Source: Sambucus nigra
Lineage: Eukaryota > Streptophyta > Magnoliopsida > Dipsacales > Adoxaceae
Length of the DNA: 64,000 bases
NCBI GenBank assembly: GCA_949130495.1
Contig: OX422207.1
Coordinates: forward strand, 834,618,073 to 834,682,072
Direction of reading: 5' to 3'
In this document: piece by piece, positions 21,701-33,102 of the stretch
How positions within the stretch are numbered: position 1 is the first letter of the stretch
How the letters are laid out: every line of letters begins with the position of its first letter
Position numbers and translations under genes: made by a program
Notes under the pieces: model-generated
Told to the model about the DNA's origin: nothing
What the model saw: only the letters and a program-made list of their open reading frames with translations
Databases searched by the model: none

Positions 21701-22559
21701 GAACTTTGAAATTTCTTCTCCAGAGAAGGAATGTAATCTAGTACAGGTTAAAGACTCGACCAGGTTCACGACTTCTTTTAGCATGGTATAAGGAGGGACT
21801 GTGGGCCTGGTAAGCAATTTTATCAAAAAATTTTAGTGTAGTTAGGAAGACATGAAGAGCCGCCACAAAGTGATTTTTGCTTGAGTTTTCTTTAATTGGT
21901 CAAGGATCTTGCTCTCCTCGATGGTCATTTCTAGCATGTGGAGTTTCTTAACAACACCATTTCCTTTATTCATTATTGTTGACTGAGGATTCGGACTCTG
22001 GTAGGGCCTCCTAGATCTTATCATATGATTCACAGAGGAGGGGAAGAACATAAACACCATTTCTTCATTTACTTCAGGCTGTAGGACCACTTTGTTGATT
22101 TCCCCTAGTAATTCTTCAAAATATATCATTTCACATACAATGATTATTGAGCTTACATTTTCTTGGGTTGGCTCTTCGTTTGCACTATCAAACTCATGCC
22201 CCTATTCGGTGGCAACGTTATTGTCTTTCCATGAGAAGTCAATGCATTCCACAACTTCTATATCTTCTTCATATAGATCCTCCCACTCAATGGGGAGATG
22301 CATAAGTGAAGGGACCAATCTCCCTTGTAATTTTAAGGCATTAAGTAGCTCGAACATATTAAAAATCTCATTGATTCGTCAAAATATGTCTGCTATAATC
22401 TAGACTGCATTATCTAAATTAACTTTGATAATGGGTACAACCCAATTATCTGACTCGCGAGCCAACTTTTGGGCTTCCATGAATAGGATGTTGAACTTCT
22501 AGTAGCCAATGGTCATTTCATGGGTAAATTTCTACCCAAACTCTAGAAGCTGGTTCAAT

Positions 22560-24130
22560 ATTACAGGCAATTTTATATTTTTCCCCTAAACCCAATGCAG
22601 ATATCAATGCATGCTCTTGTAAGAAGAAACAGGGCTTGGTCAGCAAAACAGGTAGGGTGTAGAAGAAAATATGGGCAAACTTTTAGGGGTTTAGGTGAAG
22701 ATATGGGTATAATGGTAGATTTACTGGATACAATGTGGGTATATGGGTTAAATTACAAATCATTTTCTCGGAAGATGGAATTTTCATAATTTGGTAGTGG
22801 ATTGTGAGTGGTGTTGGGTTTAGGATTGGTTGGTGGGGCGATGAAACCCTGGTCAATCTCTCCTTGAATTACATTTCAAAGATGGAAGCACTGATCAATA
22901 GTATGGTCATCATTTGATAGAAATGATAATGTGACTCGGGTTTCAATTTTTTGGTAAATGGGTTTGGTAATGGAAGAGGGTCCAATGGCTTGATGAGATT
23001 TCATCTCAATAGGGCTTGGTATACTTTAGAGAGGGGAGCATGAAGCTCGATGTATTTTTTCTGACTGGGCTAGCCCGGCTTCCGTCGCCCAAGAAGTAGA
23101 AGGCTGTGAGATGTTATTGACGATCGAAATAATTGTATTAGCAGGCTACTCATATTTTCTTGGAGTGAAATGTCTGGATACTTTCTTTAGCTTAGTTTCT
23201 GTCTTGGAAACACTTTCTTCAATCTCCAATCTTGCTTCCCAAAGGGTTCAAAAATGTGGATAATATTGTCCTCCCATCGTTGCTCACACATGGGGCAAAA
23301 AATGCTAACTTGTTCATCTTCGAAAGGTCGGTTGGTCATGGTGGTCACTTTCTCCCTCAACCTTGCTATGAAATTACTGATAGTTTCTCTAGGGTTCTAC
23401 TTGAGAAGTTCTAAATCATGGAATGTAACCTAAAACTCCTCATTGTATTTATACCGCGATATTAATTCATGAGCAATATCCTCCCAATTATAAATTCTAG
23501 ATTCCTCGAGAGATAGGGACCAATGAAGAGCGCTGTCGTTTAGAGTTTATTGGAACATATGGGCTACTATTTCCTTGGAGGCACCTAAGAGAGTCATAGC
23601 TCGGTGATAGTTTCAAAGATAAACAATTGGGGGCCCGCTACCCCCGAACATCTCAATGTTAGGCATCTTGAATTTTTCTATAGCCTTGCTTTAGGTTAGA
23701 GAGACATATGGGTGTAATCCATGCAGTTATTGGAGATTAGGACCTCATTAAACTTCTTAGTTAATAGATTGAGGTCCTGTTTGACCTTGTTCAAGTCTTC
23801 TTCCTTCGAATTGACACGTACTGGCTGGGCAGGATTCAAAATAGGGAGCAGAGTTGGTGGCGGCCAATTGGCAGGCGGGGCATATGGAGCGTGATGATAT
23901 TCTTCTAGGAACTAAATAGGCTTAGGTGTGGGCAAACCCATAGCACGAGGAAAGAGGACTTCGGGCTCCTTGGGAACTGGGATCCATTTTTTCTGCATCT
24001 CATGAACCTCCATTTGAAGGTTATCAATCTTGGAGGTAAGATGGACTAGGATCGTCATCAAATCAAGTTGCACATTCGGTATTTGGTTTGAATTCTCCAT
24101 GAAGAGCGTGTGAAGGTGGATTTCAAACTC
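22560..24130 (-). pseudogene. Tat gag relic
   Basis: The start lies near MENSNQIPN on the - strand (around 24100). The N-terminal helix TSKIDNLQMEVHEMQKKW is followed by fragments of the capsid domain: MPNIEMFGGSGPP, NDSALHWSLSLEES, RIYNWEDIAHELISRYKYN and NPRETISNFIARLREKV. C-terminal pieces PLSKVYQALL and ESHYHFYQ resemble the Tat gag end. Many frameshifts and stops occur. Gag would form the virus-like particle. Confidence 0.75.
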
Positions 24131-25609
24131 TGAGGAAGTATTTGGAGAACTAATGGAGCTTCGAAATGATTCGACAAAAGGCCGAAGCCAATAGGGAGCT
24201 AGGCCAAGGGTCGGGTATGCGATCGATCTGAGACGAAAAAGATTCGAATTTATTTTTGAAAGAAAAATGAAGGATTTTAAAAAGGGAAATGTTTTTGACA
24301 TTTTTTTGGAAAGGGATGGGACAATATATTTTTGTTATTTTTTTTATAAAAGGAGGGAAAAATGTTATTTTGACACTTTTGGTAAGGAAGGAGGAAAAGC
24401 GAGAGAAGGGTCTCAGCATGATTATTATTTATTATGTTCTCTGTTGTATTAAGTTTACCTAAATGCAAAAAGAAACGCTAGACAGGACCCCAGTCTGGAA
24501 AAATTAGGTTTGAAAAAAATGTAAAACATGGTTTGACTTGGTGCCAGGCTCGTGAGTAGGGTTCCGTTTTGAAAAAAGATGAAATCGTGTAAAAATTTGG
24601 GCAGCATGCCGACCCAGCATTTCAACAAAGGTTTGGGTAGTAACCGATAAACTAAATATGAGTGCCCTAGGTTTGACGCCTATATGAGGGTATGCAGTTG
24701 CAGGGTTAGTGGAAAGGTTCCCCCCTTTGGCATGACTCCCACGATATACGTATTGCTTTTGAGGGTAATCGGTATGTGTGGACAAGCCATTTGATGTACC
24801 TAGGTGTACATGAATTGCCTCACTATATACCTCGTAGGGATAGTACGTGTGAGAGTGAATTCGATATAGTCGATGTACGTGAATGATTTCCATGCTATAT
24901 ACCTCTCGTCATGACTTCGGTCAAGCGGTACGATGCGGGGGAAACCATTTGATATACGATGAAGGTACTTGGCCAATGGAAAGTGAGAGTCATATTTCTT
25001 GGGCTAACTATGACTTGTCGAATCAATGCCCATCACAAGTGACCCCTAGTACGGGATAAAATTTGGACAATAGCCATGCTCTGGGTGATGTAGTCTGCCA
25101 AACGCATGATTCTTGATTAGTATATTATGGAGATAGTGTTTTATTTGGCATGATGAGTACTATACTAATAAAGAAGAAAGTAAAAGTATCATTAAAAGTA
25201 AATCTATCATGGAGCATGAAGATTACACTAAGCACGAATGCGTGAGGGTGTGTGAATATCTACAAGTGAGTGTGTGGTAGTGAGCCTAATCATGGATCGA
25301 CTACAAGTGGTAGGTGATAAGTGTGTATGGATAGGTTTGATAAGTGGAGGTATGTGCTAGTGACAACTAAGCATGGATATTCTAAGTGGTGTGTGCAATA
25401 TGTGGATATAAGTGATTTTATGCGTAAGTAGTGTGAGTGTACAAGGAGAGTATCTACAAGTGTGTGATTGAGCAGTGATATAAGCATGAGGTAGATATAT
25501 ACAAGAAATAATAGTGGAAAAAGGGAACATACATGTAGGTGCATATGCACAGAAGTAGAAAATGGTAACACCTATGCAAATAGAGTTTATCCCTCTTATG
25601 AGAAGTTGA
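24131..25609 (-). other. Tat element 2 leader (5' UTR)
   Basis: A long region between PBS and gag with no conserved protein motif. Tat elements commonly have long leaders. The small ORFs here show no recognisable domain. Confidence 0.6.
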
Positions 25610-25627
25610 TCCCCAACAGAGTCGCCA
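25610..25627 (-). other. Primer-binding site of Tat element 2
   Basis: The - strand reads TGGCGACTCTGTTGGGGA, one base downstream of the LTR terminus (CA at 25629-25630). Minus-strand DNA synthesis would be primed here by a tRNA. The sequence is of the type reported for Tat/Ogre elements, for which tRNA-Arg is cited; I cannot confirm the tRNA here. Confidence 0.75.
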
Positions 25628-25628
25628 C

Positions 25629-26153
25629 TGTGGCCATCCCTAAGACTCCTTCCCCTCTCCCCGGGCCTGCTTCAGGGTAAAAGAGAGGGGAGGATAAAGG
25701 TCTTGCGCCCTATCACTACTCAAGGGGGTTCTTCAACTGTCGGTGTGGGGTGATTTATAGAGATAGAGTCGCCAGCCTATTTTGCACAAAATAGGTAAAA
25801 GAAAATGTCACCGACTCGAGAGAGTGGCATAAAAAGCAAATTGATGTTTATAAAACCAATAGTTCAGAGGTTCGGGGGCTAAGTTATGGATCGAGAAGGA
25901 GTTAGGCACCCATCCCGCCCTTTCGGTCTCTCATGGGCTTATGTTACTATTTTTCTTAATTTTTTCGTGAAGTGTGTGTGCGTGTATATATAAATGGAGA
26001 CCGGAATCGTTCGACTTGCATCATGGAAAAAGACTGAGTGAGGTCATCCATAATAATGTTTCCAAAATAATAATTAAAAATATGATATGTACGCTTATCG
26101 AGATATCAGTCGTTATGATGAAACGATAATATATGCTAGATGAGATGCAAGTA

Positions 26154-26211
<58 letters not shown>

Positions 26212-27913
26212 ACGTACGAATAATATAAAAATGAGGGGAAAAAAGGGAAAATAGGAAAATGAGAAAATAGGACTCGAGTCTTGGGTTTTAGTCCGAGAGG
26301 CCTACGTAGACTATAAAGACATCAAAGTCCATGTAGTTTGCATGCAACATAAGGGTGGGGTTTATCCCATAGATATAAATAGGAGTTTATTATATGTGTT
26401 TGTGTAGAAAATATATTTTTAGTTTTGGGAAAATGTGATGAAGAATCTCGTTGGAATTTATAGGTGTAACCCTATTTTTCTTTGTTTTTTTATAGAAAAT
26501 AAATTATGTGCGATATAACTAATAAAGGATGAGATATTAATGTATGTGATGAAAAGCGAAATTAAGCTTTTATATATCTAATATGAAACTAAAAGGAATT
26601 TAAAAATGGATAAGAGGGTTTGGACCTTCTTTAGAGACTTGGATATTGATATTGGTTAATGATGAGATTCCTTGCAAGTGAATGAATAATGTTGGAGGAT
26701 TTTTGATAAATTGGGTGTGAAAATGATGGGAATGAAAGGTGGAGAAAGGTTTCAAACAAGGAAACCTCACTGACTTGAGAAGATGTTGCTGAGATCACTG
26801 AGGTAGATATTTTTCGGGGTTCCTTGGAATTAAGCTCATGCTCTCATTATACAGGGTAGGGGGACTTTTGATCGACACTATCCTTATCCTCCCAATCGAC
26901 AGGTAACCTTAGACACACTACCGATAGGCAGAAAAATGGACCTGTCAATTGGTAGCCTCGTGCATATTTTTTTAGAAAAAGGGTCGTAGAAAACAATCCA
27001 TAAATCCAAATAATACATGGGACATACCATTAGAAAGTTAATTTAGAGACCTTTGAGAATACTTGGCATGCTCCAGGGTTCGGGAGTTGACTTTAAGGTC
27101 AAATGAGGCTTGAAAGTGCCCGTCGGTCCTTTGGACTGGAGATTGTCAGACAACGATGGATTTCTCATCCAAATCGTATGTTCGAATTGCACATGAGGTA
27201 AACAATTGGAAAGGTTAGGCGAGGAAATTTGATGTTTCAAAGAGCTTCGCTCGATTCAGAGAGTTAACTTGGGTCAAATGGGACCTGAAAGTTCCCGGTG
27301 ACCTTTTTAGAGTAAAACGAATTGTTCGTTCGTGCTGTAAGGATGATTCACACACGGGGTGTACCATTGGAAAGGGTATTCCGTTCCCTTTGAATAGTTA
27401 TTCAGTCTCGTTCGAGCTGAAGAATTGACTTTGGTCAAACGGAGCTCGGTAGAGCTCGGTGGCCTCCGGATCAGTTTTTAGGGGAGAATGCATCTTTCTC
27501 CCAAATGGTTAGCCATTTTGCACATAGGGCAGACCGTTAGAAAGGGTTTTTAGTTCCCTTAGAGTATTCATTGAGATTTCTCCCGATAATGAAGTTGATT
27601 TGGATCAAATCGGGGCCCGGGAGCGCTCGGTGGTCTCGAGATTAGTTTTCGATAGTAAAATGGTCCATTCATCGAACCGTTATGCCGATTTTTGCAAGGG
27701 TCAAACCGCAAAAAAGTGGATTCAGAGACCTTTGGATATTCATTGATATTTCTCTCTATTGATGAAGTTGGCCGGAGTCCAACGGGGCTTGCAAGCGCTT
27801 GATGGCCTCTAGATCAATACTCGGAGTATGACCTAGGGTTTGTGCGGAATGGGGAGGTGATAGGGACCTAAAGAGAAACTTGGGGGGGGTGGTTCTAGAA
27901 TATGTTGTCTATA
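25629..27913 (-). repeat. 5' LTR of Tat element 2
   Basis: The start on the - strand is TATAGACAACATATTC at 27913 and the end is GGATGGCCACA at 25629, about 2.3 kb. Dyads are at about 26892, 26919 and 26943; the last two are 24 bp apart. A weak TATA-like GTATAATG lies near 26850. A long (TA)n tract interrupts it at about 26155-26205. It shares the ACGTAGGC module (26300-26345) and the GAGACCGAAAGGG block with the LTR at 9540-11642. Confidence 0.8.
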
Positions 27914-28261
27914 GGAAAGGGATATGAAAGTAGCAAATCTCCTTTGCGGGAAGACCACCGTTAGCAAGAGCCTAATTGAAAATATTTAAAGGCAATAAAA
28001 ATAAAAAAATTACGAAGGCCAATGTAGTTTAGTTTGTTTGATTTTCAAAAGTGATAGCTTCAAAAAAATTAAATGGAAAATGAATATGCTAGTTATTTAT
28101 ATTTTGAGGTCTTTATAGTTGAAGATCAACGGGTTTGCACAACGAATCATAGTTATGCTTATTTTTTCATGAAGCTATTGATTTGTATAATCATCAATAT
28201 TCAAGGATTGTATGCATTGTGCTTATTTATTCATAGAGTTGACGTTATGTTTTCGCTTGAG
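27914..28261. other. Unassigned flank of the compact LTR element
   Basis: AT-rich sequence between Tat element 2 and the compact LTR element. Together with 30982 onward it was contiguous before that insertion. No recognisable domain. Confidence 0.4.
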
Positions 28262-28266
28262 GCTAT

Positions 28267-29503
28267 TTTAACACCCCGCCCTCCCGGGGAGAGCGAACGG
28301 AGCACTAATGCGATAAAATAAATCCAAATCCACAAGTGACAAGGTATAGAGCGTCTAAGTCCCACAACAACAAAACAGAAACTACAAATCTCAATCTCTT
28401 CAAATTAAATACCAAATCTCTCGAATTACATACAACAACTAACTCAAAAATAAAATACAAATCTCCAAAGCTCTATAAATCAAAATAATACATATCTTTC
28501 CCAAACAATCCTTGCTAAAATCAATCTCCATAGCGCCCTAAAATCCGCACTAACCTGCCACTAAAAGAAAATATGGGGAAGTACACAATACGACAAGAAA
28601 GATGCTCAAAAAATATATGTTAGCGATGAATAAAACGTAACAACATGAGTACAAATATTCAAATCAAATGCAAATATCATAAGCATTTATCAATAAATTT
28701 TTCAACAACACTTTAACTGGGTCACCAGGCCTCACCACATCCGTATATGCTTTATCAAGTCATAGCCCGAGAAACAGGAATTTTGGCGAGTGCCCAACAT
28801 CCGTGCCATATTAAAATCTCATGACAATGTGCTCATCAACAATATAATGATACCACATGAATCAAAATAATTTCAACAATTATTTTCCAAATTTCAATGA
28901 ATTTATCAATTCAAATATGAGTTCAATTAAACAAGAATTCAAAGAGAATGACACTCGCGAGATTTAAGGAGCATATCGTGTAAAATCCCATACCTCAAAC
29001 CATGATGAGAAACCAACGATCACATCCCCAAGATCAACACAAAAGATCTACAGAATTTCCTCCAAGAACCTCCAACAAAAATAGACCCAAGAACACCTCT
29101 AATCTAAGGTTGGAACTCACAAATCTCAAGGGCCAATGTGTATATAAAAAGAAGCGGAATATAAAATATATTTGCTGCCAAAATTTGTGCCAAAAGTATG
29201 TTAAAAGGGTTGCCTACGCCTTCCTTTTATAATGCAAAGAAATGAAGAGTTGGAATCCAAAAGACTCCTTTAAATAAGGTAAGGAAATGAAGAGTTGGAA
29301 GTCAAAACAACTCCAAGAGTTAAAAATATTAAAAATCATTTTAAAATCCGTTTTAACTCCGTTTTTGAAACCGTTTGAAATTCTCGCCTTTAAAAATAAT
29401 ATTCAACATATTAGAGCAATAAAAATAATTTTATCAAAAACTTTATTTTACTCCATTTTCCAGAAATTAATTAAAATAACCCAAAATTACGCGGGTTGTT
29501 ACA
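28267..29503 (-). repeat. 3' LTR of the compact element
   Basis: 1237 bp, nearly identical to 29740-30976. On the + strand it starts TTTAACACC where the partner has TGTAACTCC, and ends TTGTTACA. The 76-residue ORF at 29002-29232 recurs in the partner only because of the repeat. Confidence 0.95.
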
Positions 29504-29725
29504 CTTCCCCACTAACAATGGAATTTCGCCATCGAAATTCGCCGAATGCCTAACTCTCAAAAATCAGGCTAACAATCTCGAAAAATAATTTCGTCTCCAA
29601 AAATAAATTCCTCACATCTAATCTAGATGCCTATCATGAATATCACCTAAAATTTTCTATCTTTAAAAATTGCTAACCACGCAATAAACCCAAAACTCAA
29701 GCCCCGAGGGTTTCCGTATACCTAA

Positions 29726-29737
29726 GCTCTGATACCA
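29726..29737 (-). other. Primer-binding site (initiator Met tRNA type) of the compact element
   Basis: The - strand reads TGGTATCAGAGC, two bases from the LTR end. This is the standard plant PBS complementary to initiator methionine tRNA. Confidence 0.9.
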
Positions 29738-29739
29738 TT

Positions 29740-30976
29740 TGTAACTCCCCGCCCGCCCGGGGAGAGCGAACGGAGCGCTAATGCGATAAAATAAATCCAA
29801 ATCTACAAGTGACAATGTATAGAACATCTAAGTCCCACAACAACAAAACAGAAACTACAAATCTCAATCTCTTCAAATTAAATACCAAATCTCTCGAATT
29901 ACATACAACAACTAACTCGAAAATAAAATACAAATCTCCAAAGCTCTATATATCAAAATAATACATATCTTTCCCAAACAACCCTTGCTAAAATCAATCT
30001 CCATAGCGCCCTAAAATCCGTGCTAACCTGCCACTGAAAGAAAATATGGGGAAGTACACAATACGACAAGAAAGATGCTCAACAAATTTATGTTAGCGAT
30101 GAATAAAACGTAACAGCACGAGTACAAATATTCAAATCAAATGCAAATATCATAAGCATTTATCAATAAATTTTTCAACAACACTTTAACTGGGTCACCA
30201 GGCCTCACCACACCCGTATATGCTTTATCAAGTCATAGCCCGAGAAACAGGAATTTTGGCCGGTGCCCAAAATCCGTGCCATATCAAAATCTCATGACAA
30301 CGTGCTCATCAACAATATAATGATACCACATGAATCAAAATAATTTCAACAGTTATTTTCCAGATTTCAATGAATTTATCAATTCAAATATGAGTTCAAT
30401 TAAACAAGAATTCAAAGAGAATGACACTCGCGAGATTTAAGGAGCATATTGTGTAAAACCCCATACCTCAAACCATGATGAGAAACCAACGATCACATCC
30501 CCAAGATCAACACAAAAGATCTACAGAATTTCCTCCAAGAACCTCCAACAAAAATAGACCCAAGAACACCTCTAATCTAAGGTTGGAACTCACAAATCTC
30601 AAGGGCCAATGTGTATATAAAAAGAAGCGGAATATAAAATATATTTGCTGCCAAAATTTGTGCCAAAACTATGTTAAAAGGGTTGCCCACGACTTCCTTT
30701 TATAATTCAAAGAAATGAAGAGTTGGAATCCAAAAGACTCCTTTAAATAAGGTAAAGAAATGAAGAGTTGGAAGTCAAAACAACTCCAAGAGTTAAAAAT
30801 ATTAAAAATCATTTTAAAAGCCGTTTTAACTCCGTTTTCGAAACCGTTTGAAATTCTCATCTTTAAAAATAATATTCAACATATTAGAGCAATAAAAATA
30901 ATTTTATCAAAAACTTTATTTTCCTCCATTTTCCAGAAATTAATTAAAATAACCCAAAATTACGCGGGTTGTTACA
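29740..30976 (-). repeat. 5' LTR of the compact element
   Basis: 1237 bp with intact TG...CA termini (TGTAAC to GTTACA on either strand), followed by the GCTAT duplication. Confidence 0.95.
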
Positions 30977-30981
30977 GCTAT

Positions 30982-33102
30982 ATCCTTATTTGATAAAGTT
31001 TTGCGGTTAATTAGAACTCCTAAACATATTTGAGTGTTTGGGTCATAATTCATTTATATCTAGTTCACACCCATTCATTATATCTCAAATGTTTAGACAC
31101 ATCGATACTGTGCTAGTGTGTAAAGCTTATGTATTTTGTGATGAGTTTTTGTGGTTGCTTATACCTACATATATGTGCCATTACTTCATTGGTATATCTT
31201 TTGCATATTGAGTTATCATTCGTTTTGAGTCTTTGTGGTTTGCATTTAATCCATGCTTGTCATATGTTTTATCTTTGGATTTTATTTAGCATGATAAATG
31301 ATCATATTGGTATCATACTTCATTTCATATTCATATTGGTATCTTTTTGCATCGATATTGATATTGTTTGATTATAGTTTGGATTATTTGTGCTCGAGTT
31401 AGCATGTTACGTGTTTGTTGGACTTTACACCATTTGCATGATATTCTTCTTATTTTATCTCCTACTACTATCATATGTTCACATATTTAGGGGGAGATTT
31501 GGTTTATAGGGGAGTAATAATTTTGTGCTATCTTGCTTTGTTTATTCCTGAACAAAAAGGGGGATAAATGGTATCTGTCCTTTCATGATTAGGTATCTTT
31601 ATCTTAAGGGGAGAAGTCTTACCTAGGTTGAGAATGTTTGAACATAGTTAGATATTTATTCTTATGCAAATTTATATTTGTTATATTCTCTTTGCATTTT
31701 AACGTGTGTTTAAGTGTGCAGGTTTGCAACATGAGGTAAAGTTTTTCAAGAAAATAAAGCTACTCAAAGTATGTGTCTGTCGAGCGTCTGTAATGTTTCT
31801 CTTTTAGGGTTGGGGATTGAGTCTTTTTAGAGATCTTAACGGCCCATATAATTTTTGTTTTGATTTTTTCTCAGAATATCCAAAGAGGGATATTTGTAAG
31901 GACAAATTTTCAATCGAGTCAATTTGTTTGTAATTGGCATAATTCGAGACAAAACATTTAAGTTATTGGTTAGGCTTTTATTGTTAATCTAGTAAGCCTA
32001 TGACATTTTGATGAAGACATTACAGTCAGGCTTTAAAGTTTAATACATCGTGTCGTGTTTAGTGCCAAGTTTATCTTCACGTTTACTGAGTATCTCGCAT
32101 GTATGGATGGATTATGAAATATGGTCCTTGGAATTTTTTTTATTGGTGTTTGTTTATTAATTAAAACGTTTGGAGCTGTTTTTAAAATGTTTTTGAAGAA
32201 AAATATTTTTTACATTTTAATCTCGTTAGAATGAAAATAAATTTTCGTTAGAATGACTTTGGTGTTGTTACAACGACATTAGCATCTCACTGGAACAACC
32301 ATCAAATGACAAATCTCTCTCAAACATTGCACAACTCGTTAGAAGCTCATTAGAAGGACGATTAAATGAGAGAGCAGTTTCATTCAAATGAACTGGATTA
32401 TCATTATAATGAAAAGATAATCTCATTCAAACGACCTTGTGTTTTTTTCGAACGCGTCTTCCACCTAGAAAATCATGTTTTTCAATTTAAGGCGTGTTTG
32501 ACTCAATTTTTCAAATACTTTTGGTGAAAAACATTTTCCTATATGTTTACCAAAGTTCTAAAACCCTAGTTTCACCCATATAGTTTAAAGATACATGATT
32601 AATCTTTCTTATGCTTTGATATCTTGAGTTTGGGCACCAAATTTTATTTATCTATATCTTGTGAAGATAGTGTGTTTAGTGCGGTCGACTTCGTACTTGC
32701 TTTGTTTTGGAGAAGAAATGGTGGAATCCGTGTTCCCATTTTGTAGATGGTTTTTGAGCCTCATCGATGGATATCGAGATGTGCGTGGACTCATGAATTA
32801 TGGCATATTGTGTAGGTGGACTCCTGTATTTCACTGCGGAGCAGCGGTTGAAGAATGAAGACGGGTCAAGTCTTGCAAGAGAGATGAGTCGTTATGTAAG
32901 TAATCTGTTAACTTTTGTAATCTCGTATCATAGTGATCTGTTGGCGGGGTCGTCCGAAGTTTTTTCCATTTGGATTTTCCTCTCATATCATCATGTTGTG
33001 GTTAGATTTATTTATTTTATCTTCTTATCGATTAGATGCATGTTTTAGGTCAAAAAGATAAAATTGTATAAATATGTTTTTCACAACAAACGGTAAATTG
33101 GT
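30982..33102 (+). repeat. Probable Copia (SIRE-like) 3' end and LTR relic
   Basis: Purine tracts TTAGGGGGAGATTT (about 31496) and AAAAAGGGGGATAA (about 31556) resemble the end of a SIRE-type internal region. The R-U5-like part (32860-33000) with GACGGGTCAAGTCTTGCAAG and GTTGGCGGGGTCGTCCGAAG resembles Copia LTRs of that lineage. No coding domain is preserved. It is interrupted at 33103 by the Athila element. A dense array of palindromes lies at 32223-32455. Confidence 0.45.
32223..32455. promoter_or_regulatory. Array of TCGTTNNAAYGA-type dyads at 21-22 bp period
   Basis: Palindrome-like 12-mers start at 32223, 32245, 32265 and 32287 (TCGTTAGAATGA, TCGTTAGAATGA, TTGTTACAACGA, TCACTGGAACAA). 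A second run starts at 32336, 32358, 32380, 32401, 32423 and 32444 (including TCATTCAAATGA, TCATTATAATGA, TCATTCAAACGA). Spacings are 22, 20, 22 and 22, 22, 21, 22, 21. It lies where a U3 promoter is expected. Confidence 0.65.

Larger units (their letters stand above)
12745..27913 (-). mobile_element. Tat-lineage Ty3-gypsy retrotransposon 2, internally deleted
   Basis: Read on the - strand: 5' LTR (27913-25629), PBS, leader, gag, protease, reverse transcriptase, two RNase H domains, a deletion that removes integrase, antisense-gene remnants (on the + strand), a 48-bp tandem array and a truncated 3' LTR (13955-12745). The total is about 15 kb. It lies tail to tail with Tat element 1. All coding parts carry frameshifts and stops, and catalytic residues in protease and reverse transcriptase are altered. 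Confidence 0.85.
28267..30976 (-). mobile_element. Compact non-autonomous LTR retrotransposon with target duplication GCTAT
   Basis: Two direct repeats of 1237 bp each (28267-29503 and 29740-30976) flank only 236 bp. The 5-bp duplication GCTAT is at 28262-28266 and 30977-30981. On the - strand the LTR begins TGTAACAACCCGCG and ends GGGGAGTTACA; the left copy has one terminal substitution. The PBS (29726-29737) and a purine tract (GTTAGTGGGGAAG, next to the left LTR) are in the right places. There is no coding capacity, so it must be mobilised in trans. By eye the LTRs differ at only a few percent of sites, so the insertion is fairly young for this window. Confidence 0.95.

Noticed and set aside
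24504..24893. 129-residue - strand ORF in the Tat leader
   Set aside because: No recognisable domain and no counterpart that I can compare in the other copy; likely chance.
29726..29737. Fragments of tRNA genes (TGGTATCAGAGC and TGGCACCGTTGCCGGGGA)
   Set aside because: They are retrotransposon primer-binding sites (29726, 34562, 55909, 59646, 61794), with no tRNA fold around them.
29002..30705. Two nearly identical 76-residue ORFs (29002-29232 and 30475-30705)
   Set aside because: They are duplicated because they lie in the two LTRs of the compact element; no domain or coding bias is seen.
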